Origin: Acanthosoma haemorrhoidale
Lineage: Eukaryota; Arthropoda; Insecta; Hemiptera; Acanthosomatidae
Assembly: GCA_930367205.1 (NCBI GenBank)
Contig: CAKNEZ010000023.1
Coordinates: 124,001 to 188,000, forward strand
Reading direction: 5' to 3'
Length of the DNA: 64,000 nucleotides
A program made the translations under genes and the position numbers. How positions within the stretch are numbered: the stretch's first letter is position 1; each line of letters opens with the position of its first letter. Positions 9,398 to 17,150 of the stretch are shown here, in pieces. The notes under the pieces are model-generated. The model worked only from the letters and a program-made list of their open reading frames with translations. It was not told the DNA's origin and did not search any database.

Positions 9398-9759
9398 CTA
9401 TCAAATAAACCATTGACCGATTTTGAATTAAATGATGTGTCTAAAGTTTTAAATATTAAAAATTTTCGCGGGGTATTTATGATTGATAGTCTCCCTAAAT
9501 GCCCCAAAAAAGATGAGTCTGCTATTGTAAATTTGCATACGATTTCAGAACCCGGTTCTCATTGGGTGTGTTATGTAAAAAAGATAATCTAGTAAAATAC
9601 TTTGATTCCTTTGGAAATTTAAAACCGCCACCACAGTTACTTGACTACTTTAAGGGCTCCAAAATAACTTACAACAGACGTCGTTATCAGAAGTGGAATA
9701 CACCGAATTGTGGACATCTCTGCTTAAAGTATTTAGCCGATGTTTCTCACAAATTTTGA
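9395..9759 (+). pseudogene. Adenain-like cysteine protease, frameshifted
   Basis: Two frames together show the C5 protease pattern: His in GSHWVCY (near 9562), Asp in YFDSFGN (near 9603) and the nucleophile Cys in NCGHLCL (near 9707-9727). The first frame stops at TAG near 9588 just after a six-A run; the second starts in the same place. A further small loss seems to separate the probable ATG at 9394 from the frame beginning NKPLTDFEL. In adenoviruses and Polintons this enzyme cleaves capsid precursors during maturation. It sits in the usual place between the PLA2 protein and the penton gene. Both breaks are in A-rich runs. Confidence 0.85.
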
Positions 9760-9771
9760 TTACTCATAATC

Positions 9772-10479
9772 ATGAGCTACGCAGTAACGTTTACAGGCAG
9801 TTCTAGTGTTCTCCATGCGAACTTTTTACCTCCGCTGGAATTAGGCTCAAGTTATACCGTGGGATTATTATCTTTTGAGTCTTATAATACTATTCCTAAT
9901 ATTAGGAAAGATGTTAACGACAAGTTTTATTTTGGAAATCTGACGATTAAGATACCCGAAGGATCGTATGATATCGATTCACTAAATTCTTTTCTTCGCG
10001 CCGAAATTGATCACCAGGAGCCTGGTGGGGGGTTTATGCTGCGAGGAAATCAGAATACTTTAAAGGCTGAACTTAGAACAACGAAGCCGGTCTACTTCAA
10101 CTTCCCAGACAAGCCCCATTCTATTGGTCCACTGTTGGGTTTTCATCGTCCCAATCAAGTCATTAACCCAGAACATCGGTACACCGAATCAGATGGTCTT
10201 GTGAAAATTCTTTCCGTCAACACTATTTCGATTCATTGTAACATCGCATCAGGGTCTTACGTGAATGGAGATCCTGATCATAGCATTCATCAATTCTTTC
10301 CAGCCGTAGAACCAGGATATAAGATAATAGAAACACCGAATCCCGTCATTTACTTTCCTACTAACGTGAGGACTGTTGACAATATTATCGTTCGGTTAGT
10401 TGATCAAGACGGTGCACTTATTGACTTTAGGGGAGAAACTATTACATTGAGAATACATTTAAAGAAAAATGGGGATTGA
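9772..10479 (+). CDS. Polinton minor capsid (penton) protein
   Basis: This intact frame has 235 residues. It opens MSYAVTFTGSSSVLHANFLPPLELG and includes YNTIPNI and IKIPEGSYDID, a layout typical of Polinton and adintovirus penton proteins (single jelly roll at the vertices). It starts 12 bases after the protease stop and ends overlapping the next small gene by 11 bases, which suggests a late structural operon-like cluster read from one strand. Assignment is by motif and position and was not modelled. Confidence 0.85.
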   Translation: MSYAVTFTGSSSVLHANFLPPLELGSSYTVGLLSFESYNTIPNIRKDVNDKFYFGNLTIKIPEGSYDIDSLNSFLRAEIDHQEPGGGFMLRGNQNTLKAELRTTKPVYFNFPDKPHSIGPLLGFHRPNQVINPEHRYTESDGLVKILSVNTISIHCNIASGSYVNGDPDHSIHQFFPAVEPGYKIIETPNPVIYFPTNVRTVDNIIVRLVDQDGALIDFRGETITLRIHLKKNGD

Positions 10480-10633
10480 TTTTTTTACCGGTGAAAATCA
10501 TGAGACTCATGAGGGTCGTTATAAAAGGGGATGCCATATTATGCTAAGAATTAGTAAACCTAAGTCAGCGAGAGTGCTAACAACTGCAAACGTCAACTTT
10601 TTAAAACAGTGTGGGTTTCGATTAAAGAAATAA
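10469..10633 (+). CDS. Small basic protein between penton and major capsid genes
   Basis: This is a 54-codon frame starting at an ATG that overlaps the end of the penton gene and stopping 7 bases before the major capsid ATG. It has many Lys and Arg residues (GRYKRG, ISKPKS, GFRLKK). Its tight packing between two structural genes argues that it is real. A DNA-condensing core or cement protein would fit its charge and place, but I do not recognise a family. Confidence 0.5.
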   Translation: MGIDFFTGENHETHEGRYKRGCHIMLRISKPKSARVLTTANVNFLKQCGFRLKK

Positions 10634-10640
10634 GAACAAA

Positions 10641-11855
10641 ATGAATAACATACTAAACGTTACATCAGATGTAAAATTTGATGATTCTCTTACACAATTC
10701 CAATATCATTCTCATCAACCGTATGCGGGGAACACCCTTAACAAGTCCGATGAAATTAGAATACCAATCCATCAACAAGATGTTTATACGTTTCCTTCTC
10801 TAAGTTTTGTTTATCTGGAAGGACGAATTTCAAAAAAGGATGGGACTGCTGGAACAACTTCAAAATTGACTAATAACGCTTTCGCGTTTTTGTTTGATGA
10901 GATCAGATATGAATTGAATGGTATTGAAGTCGATAGAGTAAGAAACCCCGGAATAACTACAACGCTTAAAGGTCATACATCGTTTTCACCCAACCAAGTC
11001 AAAGGACTTGAAAATGCGGGGTGGATAATCCCAGGTGTTGATAAAACTGTTTCAATAGATAAAAACGGTTTTTTTAGCGTATGTCTGCCACTGGATATTC
11101 TCTTAGGAATATGTGAGGACTATCGAAAAATTTTAATTAATCTTAAGCAAGAACTCGTTTTGATCAGATCGAGTACTGACTTGAACTGTGTAAAAGGTAG
11201 CGATGATGTACAAATAAAATTAGATAAAGTAATTTGGAGAATGCCTCATGTTCGTGTTTCTGATCAAGAACGACTGAGGTTGTTAAAAATGGTAGATAAA
11301 AACAAGGTCATCTCTATTCCATTCAGATCATGGGATCTTTACGAATACCCTAGTTTACCTGCATCACAGCAAGAAAATTGGACTGTAAAAACATCGACAA
11401 ATTTAGAAAAGCCACGGTATGTTATTATTGCATTTCAAACTGATAGAATGAGAAATGCTAGCAAAGATATTAGTCAATTCGATAGTTGTAAAATAAAAAA
11501 TTTGAAACTCTATCTGAATAGCGAACAATATCCTTATGACGATTTGAATTTAGATTTTGCACAAGGAAAAGTGGCTCTTCTCTATGAAATGTATAACGAG
11601 TTTCAGACGAGTTATTATGGCAATAGACATTCGCAACCTCTGTTGTCTCGATCCGATTTTGAGACCTTCGCACCTATAGTTGTCATAGATTGTTCTAAGC
11701 AATCTGAAGCAATAAAGAGTACGACTATCGATATTCGCGTACAAATAGAGGCGAGTGAGAACTTTCCACCTAATACTAAGGCATACTGTCTTATTCTTCA
11801 CGATAAAATAGTAGAATACGAAGTGGGGACCGGTTTGGTTCGTAAAATGTACTGA
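10641..11855 (+). CDS. Polinton major capsid protein (double jelly roll)
   Basis: This intact frame has 404 residues. The N-terminal half contains LTQFQYHSHQPY, DEIRIPI and FPSLSFVYLEGRI, then FLFDEIRYELNGIEVDRVRNPG, a stretch conserved in Polinton and adintovirus hexon-type capsid proteins. The C-terminal half has a second strand-rich domain ending near YEVGTGLVRKMY. It would form the icosahedral shell with the penton protein, and the nearby protease, ATPase and PLA2 protein complete a virion module. The length is a little short of the usual range but no break is visible. Confidence 0.88.
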   Translation: MNNILNVTSDVKFDDSLTQFQYHSHQPYAGNTLNKSDEIRIPIHQQDVYTFPSLSFVYLEGRISKKDGTAGTTSKLTNNAFAFLFDEIRYELNGIEVDRVRNPGITTTLKGHTSFSPNQVKGLENAGWIIPGVDKTVSIDKNGFFSVCLPLDILLGICEDYRKILINLKQELVLIRSSTDLNCVKGSDDVQIKLDKVIWRMPHVRVSDQERLRLLKMVDKNKVISIPFRSWDLYEYPSLPASQQENWTVKTSTNLEKPRYVIIAFQTDRMRNASKDISQFDSCKIKNLKLYLNSEQYPYDDLNLDFAQGKVALLYEMYNEFQTSYYGNRHSQPLLSRSDFETFAPIVVIDCSKQSEAIKSTTIDIRVQIEASENFPPNTKAYCLILHDKIVEYEVGTGLVRKMY

Positions 11856-11862
11856 ACACGCG

Positions 11863-11884
11863 TATATATATATATATATATATA
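11863..11884. repeat. (TA)n run upstream of the exonuclease/BIR gene
   Basis: This is a TA repeat of about 22 bases just after the capsid stop and 60 bases before the next ATG (11943). Like the run at 8545 it lies in a promoter position and may supply the TATA element. Confidence 0.6.
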
Positions 11885-11942
11885 GCTGTTGTATCGAGTA
11901 AAATAATATCAGTTCACCGTTGATCACTGACTAAAACATAAA

Positions 11943-12638
11943 ATGCGTTCAGCAGCAATTGATTTTCATGGGTATCGCACAGTTTCTAACTCATTGATTG
12001 TTAAAGAATTATCTGTAGTCTCTATTAGTCATGGCTCATCGTGGCATTGGTTTTTCAAACCACCTCGAGGTGTTGAAGAAATTGGTCAATCAAAGACAAA
12101 CCTTTGGGTTAAGAAACATATTCATGGATTAGGATGGGACTATGGTGATGTATCATATGAGGATATGAGGTATTTATTACAAAACGTTACTGAGGACTTT
12201 GACATAATATGGGGGAAAGGAATGGAAAAGTGCAAGTTTATAGAAGAACTTATTGATAAACCGGTCTATGATCTACATGAATTCGGTTGTCCTAACTTAA
12301 AACAATTAGAAAATTACAAGATTGTATGTCATTTTCATTTAAAGTCTTCTTTTGCCTGTTCATTAAATCAGGCACACCGTTTAGCTGCATGGGTTGGAAA
12401 AAATACTGAAGCAGTAAACTTTAAAAAAGAACAAGTTCGTAAGCAAACATTTGTAAATATTAACTCTCCTCCTCATCTTCTGCTCTCATTCGCAGGATTT
12501 GTAAGAGGAGTTAAAGATACGGTCAAATGTGTATATTGTGGACTGTTATATGACAACCAATCGCTAATCAATCCTCTCAAGTACCATAAAGCGAATAGTC
12601 CTGAATGTTTATGGTTTAAGAAAGAAGGGTTCTTATGA
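11943..12638 (+). CDS. Exonuclease-like protein with a C-terminal BIR-like zinc module
   Basis: The protein has 231 residues. Residues 1-150 (IDFHGYR, LIVKELSVVSI, WHWFFKPP, HGLGWDYGDVSYEDM, GCPNLKQL) resemble a family of divergent RNase H-fold, DEDDh-exonuclease-like proteins met in insect mobile elements; catalytic residues are not clear, so activity is doubtful. Residues 174-222 look like a BIR domain: SPPHLLLSFAGF then C196-x2-C199-x15-H215-x6-C222. BIR domains bind caspases or chromatin partners. After the TGA at 12636 the same frame stays open for 35 more codons to a TAA at 12744, so the gene may have lost its tail to a nonsense change or be read through. A poly(A) signal lies at 12789. 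Confidence 0.6.
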   Translation: MRSAAIDFHGYRTVSNSLIVKELSVVSISHGSSWHWFFKPPRGVEEIGQSKTNLWVKKHIHGLGWDYGDVSYEDMRYLLQNVTEDFDIIWGKGMEKCKFIEELIDKPVYDLHEFGCPNLKQLENYKIVCHFHLKSSFACSLNQAHRLAAWVGKNTEAVNFKKEQVRKQTFVNINSPPHLLLSFAGFVRGVKDTVKCVYCGLLYDNQSLINPLKYHKANSPECLWFKKEGFL

Positions 12639-12788
12639 AACTACTGGAAGCTCATCTGGAATAATTTACCTAAAGAATGGCAAGAGGACGAGGAATTTAT
12701 CAAGAAACAAAGACTTGGCTACCACAATGAATATATTAACTATTAATTATACTATTATACTTAAAATTTTTGTCAATTATTTGTTTTA

Positions 12789-12794
12789 AATAAA
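12789..12794 (+). terminator. Polyadenylation signal for the capsid/exonuclease side
   Basis: AATAAA occurs about 45 bases after the TAA at 12744 that ends the extended frame of the exonuclease/BIR gene. Its position suggests that the extension was part of the original coding region. Confidence 0.45.
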
Positions 12795-12895
12795 CTATAC
12801 ATATTTTACATGCTGTTGGTTTTTTTTATTCTCCTTTTTTTATTTAGGGGAAAGGTTCATTAAATAAAATTCACAGTCATAAAATATAAAAATTA

Positions 12896-12901
12896 TTTAT
12901 T
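12896..12901 (-). terminator. Polyadenylation signal after the minus-strand 195-aa gene
   Basis: AATAAA on the minus strand lies about 35 bases beyond the stop codon at 12937, in the AT-rich gap between convergent genes. Confidence 0.45.
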
Positions 12902-12936
12902 GAATATAGTTCAAATTACGATTTAAATGGGTATTA

Positions 12937-13524
12937 TTACATATTTTTGAGTTCATTTAAATTGTTAAAAAGAGTATTAGTATTAATATTCAACTCAAAT
13001 GGTACACATTCCACAGGTTGAGTGAGTGGATTTTCTTTTTCTTTCTTGTAAATGTCAACCATCTTGGTTAGCAGGTCCAGAGAGTCGCTGATTTGTTCAA
13101 TACTAGAACGAAGCTTCACCGTTTCATTCCTGTTGAAACATGTCGATGGAGAGTTCATCTCAAGGGTTAACGGACTTTGATTGAACATTGCAAAACAGTG
13201 AAACACTTGTACTATCTTCATTACCCTGTTTCTACCCCTCAGAGAAAATAAACAGATCACATTTTTACACCTTACCCGGTCTTCAACGCCAGCGTTCTTG
13301 TCGCGTCTGCACTGGAAAAGAGACAGCAGCCTAGGAATCTGGTCTGTGATGAATCTCCACTCCTCCGTGTCCATATAGACGCACGTTTTCTTGTCAATGA
13401 TGGCGATAGTAGGCTCATAATCGCAAAGACCAACTCGAACTAATTTGCTACTAGTGATGGGGTAATCAGTCACTAGTTCCAATCGTCTTGAACCAACCAT
13501 CTCACAAAGCTTCAATGTTGACAC
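12937..13524 (-). CDS. Unknown Polinton protein, 195 aa
   Basis: I do not recognise the family. The protein begins MSTLKLCEMVGSRRLELV, has a strand-rich first half (LVRVGLCDYEPTIAIID, KTCVYMDTEEW) and an acidic helical second half. Its start overlaps the end of the BIR gene by 23 bases in another frame on the same strand. The overlap suggests either coupled translation from one message or one ancestral BIR protein split by a frameshift. The AATAAA signal downstream supports an expressed 3' end here. Confidence 0.5.
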   Translation of the reverse strand: MSTLKLCEMVGSRRLELVTDYPITSSKLVRVGLCDYEPTIAIIDKKTCVYMDTEEWRFITDQIPRLLSLFQCRRDKNAGVEDRVRCKNVICLFSLRGRNRVMKIVQVFHCFAMFNQSPLTLEMNSPSTCFNRNETVKLRSSIEQISDSLDLLTKMVDIYKKEKENPLTQPVECVPFELNINTNTLFNNLNELKNM

Positions 13525-14026
13525 TGGAAGGTCTCCGCAGAGTGGAGGGGGAAAGATGAAGTTTTTCTAAATTCTTAATTAGTTGATTTATTTCATTTCT
13601 TTTTATTTCATACAATGATATATGATTTTTCAATACCTTGAGTTGGTTAATAAAGATTTCAAGTCTGCAGCCCGTATCACAGCAACCCACATACGTTTGT
13701 TTCGAAACTTTTTTTTTTTCCTCTTCACCATCAACCTCATCCACTACACCTATTTTTATTGGCAAACTCTCCAGTTGATCTAAATACTTGATAAATGAAC
13801 AATTTTCAGACCATTTCTTGTGATCCACAAAAGGATCGTCATACAACTCCCACTGATGCAATATTATTCCGCAAAATGGACACCTTGTTCGGTCAGAGAC
13901 TTTCAAGTAATAAAATCCCGCTGCGGCCAACTTCACAACACTCACTGGCGATGTCCAACCGACAAATGTAGACAGACGGTCTCGCTCATACCTCAAGTTC
14001 CTACTTGTCTGCAGTACCATCGTCAA
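13502..14026 (-). CDS. Single-BIR, IAP-like protein
   Basis: The protein has 174 residues. Residues 11-80 are a canonical BIR domain: RYERDRLSTF..W, LAAAGFYYL, then C49-x2-C52-x16-H69-x6-C76, with W59 in the usual place. BIR proteins of baculoviruses and insects restrain caspases; whether this one does is not shown by sequence. The rest (80-174) is acidic then coiled-coil-like (LKNHISLYEIKRNEINQL) and no RING finger is visible. The gene is read inward from the right end, with the start lying in terminal-repeat sequence, and directly upstream are repeats with TGACGTCA-like sites that could drive it. Confidence 0.88.
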   Translation of the reverse strand: MTMVLQTSRNLRYERDRLSTFVGWTSPVSVVKLAAAGFYYLKVSDRTRCPFCGIILHQWELYDDPFVDHKKWSENCSFIKYLDQLESLPIKIGVVDEVDGEEEKKKVSKQTYVGCCDTGCRLEIFINQLKVLKNHISLYEIKRNEINQLIKNLEKLHLSPSTLRRPSSVNIEAL

Positions 14027-14465
14027 CTGGTTAACAAATTACCCGCTGTCCAAGGTCGACAACAGGCACATCTCCTCAGACCACAGGTAACGTCACGTAG
14101 TCAATGACATCGTCACGTCACAGGCTGCAGGCTCATACCTCAGGTCCCTACTTGTACAGTCATCGACTATGTAAATAAAAAACAACTGCCCCCAGGTGTG
14201 TACTACAGCCTGCTCTGGCCACAGGTTACGTCAATGACATAATGACGCAACAGCGGGGATCGCACAGAGTCAATGCCATCATGACGTCACGAGACCAGCA
14301 AGGCCCTAACAGTACAGTCATCAACGATGTAAATAAACAACAACCGCTCAAGGCCTACGACACCCTGCTCTGGACACTGGTTACGTCATGAGGTCAATGA
14401 CATAATGACGTAACAGCAAGGATTCCCGACACAGAGTCAATGCCATCATGACGTGGCACAGGGGT
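13985..14465. repeat. Subterminal tandem repeats (about 150 bp, three diverged copies) with CRE-like sites
   Basis: Three diverged units can be followed from the BIR start outward: about 13990-14120, 14125-14310 and 14310-14465. They share CTCATACCTCARGTNCCTAC in the first two, ACAGTCATC..YGATGTAAATAAA, CCTGCTCTGG..ACNGGTTACGTCA, CAATGACATAATGACG and AGTCAATGCCATCATGACG in the last two. Motifs ACGTCA and TGACGTCA (ATF/CREB-type palindromes) recur at least eight times. The region lies upstream of the BIR gene and near the element end, so it may be its promoter, the replication origin region, or both. Confidence 0.75.
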
Positions 14466-16118
14466 TGTTCAACTGTGGACTTCGGCCGGAAAGGTCTTCC
14501 CCTCCCGCCCGCGTAAACACCCCCCTCACCCTAGTAGTGGGTCAAGGTCATTTCACAATTTTACAACCCGCCTTTTATATCTACTAATTCAAATAGTATA
14601 ATAATGAAATTCAAATCTTTTATACAAGTACCATATTATTGGAATATATTTTTGTATTAAAGTCTTGTCGTTCTCTTCTGAAAATATTTATAAAATCACT
14701 ATTTCACCTTAATCAGGACACAAGTTCTCAAGCAACAATTTTCAAGCTAGATGCATGAAAAATGCTGCGAATCCAAAGATAATATACGCCATATTTAAAT
14801 AGCTATTGGGTCATTATTTGATAGAGTTTTACAGTTTGATAGAGTACAATTCCGAGTTAGCAGTTGTAATATGTTTTGAACAATTAGAACAATACTATAA
14901 ATAGCTTTCGTTCTAAAGAACTCTAAGACGTAGGGACAACAGGAATTATACACTGCGGGATTGACTCTTTTCACATTTATATTTTCCCCAAAATTATCGT
15001 TACTTTATTTAAAAAAAAATGAATGCACCTTAATCTGGGGGCGTTGCTGAATGTCAATTAAATAGTCATTTAGTTATATTTATAATAAACAGCCACTATT
15101 GTACGACAGCAAATTTATAAAAAAATGTTTTTTATTGATTTTCAAGGGGTTTTTTTAAGTGGTTATCAAATTAAAAATAACCAATTTATGTTTAAGCTGC
15201 TATTTTACAAGATACAACAAACACGTGCTAAAATTTCTTTTTTTTTAAACTGACTTCACAAATTTGAATCATTCATCGGAAAAATTAATCATTAATAGTT
15301 TCCCAACCAAGGGGCTGAATTTCAAGTAGTTCCTCATAGAGACATTTTAAATTAGGGAGTCTTTTCTATTATTAAAAGAAATTAAATTGCCTATGTTCTG
15401 CTGTAACCTTTTGACATATAATATTGATGCTGAGATTAGTTCAGTTAGTTATATATAAAACAAAAATTTTAATATGACAAGATATTTATTCAGGATCATA
15501 TATTAAATACGGCGTTAAAAATATTCTTTACTCAGTAATCAAATGCGTACAATAATTGGTAATTATATTACCAATTCATTGGTAAAGATAAATAACAAAA
15601 ATAAAAACTCGGTAAAAATACATGCTTCCCCGCCAACAGCCCTGAAATAATTATTTAAACAGCTGTTATTTCTAAATTACATGTTTTAGTGAGGATGTAC
15701 TTTCACATCGGTACGAGACAATGGCCTAACGTCAATTTGTACTTGTTACGAATACTTTGATAAATCTGATATCATTGATATGATATTTCAAAAGTTTATT
15801 AAAAGAAATCTCAAACTTTTGAGCTTCCTCAAACTACAACTTGCTCAGATATTTAAGATTTGAATTTCTATGTGTAAAATGTGATTTCTAGCGTTTGATT
15901 GGAAAATCCCCCCACCCTGCCTTTTGTGAAGGTTGGTAGAGGGGAAGAGCAACAATTTGGCAACAAGATCCGTTGAATTGGACAGCACCCTCCCCTTGCA
16001 TTGGTCTTTAGCAGTTACCTAATTTAAGTTGCCGAGGTATTATTGACTTATATGAAGGAAAACAGAATCTATGTAAGCACAAATAAAAATTAATTATAAA
16101 ATAAAATATGATACTTAC
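14466..16118. other. AT-rich DNA without recognisable genes
   Basis: I see no open frame with family features. A GC-rich patch at 14470-14560 (TTCGGCCGG, CCTCCCGCCCGCG) marks the probable outer part of the Polinton end. From 14560 on the sequence changes to AT-rich, stop-dense host DNA with poly(T) and poly(A) runs. Confidence 0.5.
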
Positions 16119-16187
16119 ATGCGATTTTCCCCAGTTTGAATAGTTTCTGGCGAATCGTCAGTTAAATCGATGGAATTCACCACGTCA
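16119..16187 (-). CDS. Microexon 3 (69 bp, phase 2) of an unidentified gene
   Basis: On the minus strand TTTTTTCAG precedes and CAT/GTAAGT ends this open 69-base stretch, which would encode about 23 residues (DVVNSIDLTDDSPETIQTG...). It begins and ends after the second codon base, like the two microexons upstream. It differs in sequence from them but shares the ...CAT/GTAAGT end. No first or last exon of the gene could be found in the window. Confidence 0.5.
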
Positions 16188-16315
16188 CTGAAAAAATAAA
16201 AATTGACATGAATATTTTAAGAATTATTGTATGTTAAATATTATAATAACTAAACTAATCTCTACATTTTCTTTAAAACAGACACGCGTGTTCTAAAAAT
16301 ATAATAGAAACATAC

Positions 16316-16378
16316 ATGTTCTCAGATTGATCCATTGGTTCTTCTAAACGTAGGTCCACTGGATCAATTTCCTGTAGT
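16316..16378 (-). CDS. Microexon 2 (63 bp, phase 2), tandem duplicate of microexon 1
   Basis: Acceptor TTATTTACAG and donor CAT/GTATGT flank 63 bases reading LQEIDPVDLRLEEPMDQSEN. Exon and intron are both duplicated relative to 16593-16655, 277 bases apart, with about six differences in the 63 exon bases, all leaving the frame open. Such conservation of splice signals and frame argues for a coding exon. The peptide is very acidic. Confidence 0.6.
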
Positions 16379-16592
16379 CTGTAAATAAAAAGTATTCATA
16401 ATTTTATATATATACATTTATTCTAGGATGGATGTATGTGTAATTTAATGTAATTTAAACAACCATTTGATCACACTTGTAAAACAGTCTACATAAACAT
16501 GACATATTTTAAGAATGATTGTATGCTAAACTAATCTCTACATTTTCAATTGAAACAGACATGCGAGTTCTAAAAATATAATAGAAACTTAC

Positions 16593-16655
16593 ATGTTCTC
16601 AGATTGATCCATTAGTTCTTCTAAAAGTGGGTCCTCTGGATCGATTTCCTGCAGT
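16593..16655 (-). CDS. Microexon 1 (63 bp, phase 2)
   Basis: Acceptor TATTTTTAG and donor CAT/GTAAGT flank 63 bases reading LQEIDPEDPLLEELMDQSEN. Both junctions split a codon after its second base, so any number of copies can be spliced together without shifting the frame. The gene would run from right to left. No homologue is recognised. Confidence 0.6.
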
Positions 16656-17150
16656 CTAAAAATAAAAAATGTATATAATTATATATACACATTTGTACGT
16701 GAATGTATACCTTTATAGAAACAAGATATGACACTGATTACATTTGATATCAAGCTCCACCACTTGACGGTGAAGATAAATTTGGGGACACCCTTTTATG
16801 TCACCACCATGCATAAGAGACCGAGGGCGTCTCTCCAAGAGTCCTCTTATTACTCTAAGAGTGTGCCAAGAGAAATAACCACTGGGTTGTCAGAGACTTA
16901 AATGCGCAGCATTCTTTGTGGAATAATGCCACCGCCAACCCAGCGGGGAGAGCCTTGGTAAAGACGCCCTTTACTGTCGTTCAACCTCAGAACCACACCT
17001 TTCGCCATAGAGGTAACAGTGCACAGACCTCCACCCTACATATTTTACTCACAAAACAACAACACAGGATAAACAATTGTGAGACCCTGGACCACCTGCC
17101 AGTATTGTGTTCCAATGACGGTAGAGTTGTGATCCCCCCACGAAGTACCA
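16656..17150. other. Unclassified sequence between microexons and Gypsy fragment
   Basis: The character changes near 16745 from AT-rich intron to balanced composition. The part from about 16750 to 17150 shows no protein-family features; its plus-strand frame 16916-17215 runs into Gypsy sequence out of frame and is not a gene. It may be a fragment of another repeat that joined the Gypsy remnant. Confidence 0.35.

Larger units (their letters stand above)
1..14560. mobile_element. Polinton/Maverick (adintovirus-like) element, near complete, left end cut by window
   Basis: The full hallmark set of a Polinton is present: retroviral-type integrase (1740-2678), protein-primed DNA polymerase B (2915-6731), packaging ATPase (7840-8535), adenain-like protease (about 9400-9759), penton-type minor capsid (9772-10479) and double-jelly-roll major capsid (10641-11855). 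Polintons are large self-synthesising DNA transposons that also look like integrated viruses. The right boundary is placed near 14560, after the subterminal repeats, but no exact terminus or target duplication could be read. The left terminus lies before base 1. Integrase, ATPase and both capsid genes are open; polymerase, PLA2 protein and protease each carry a break, so this copy is young but probably not autonomous. Confidence 0.92.
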
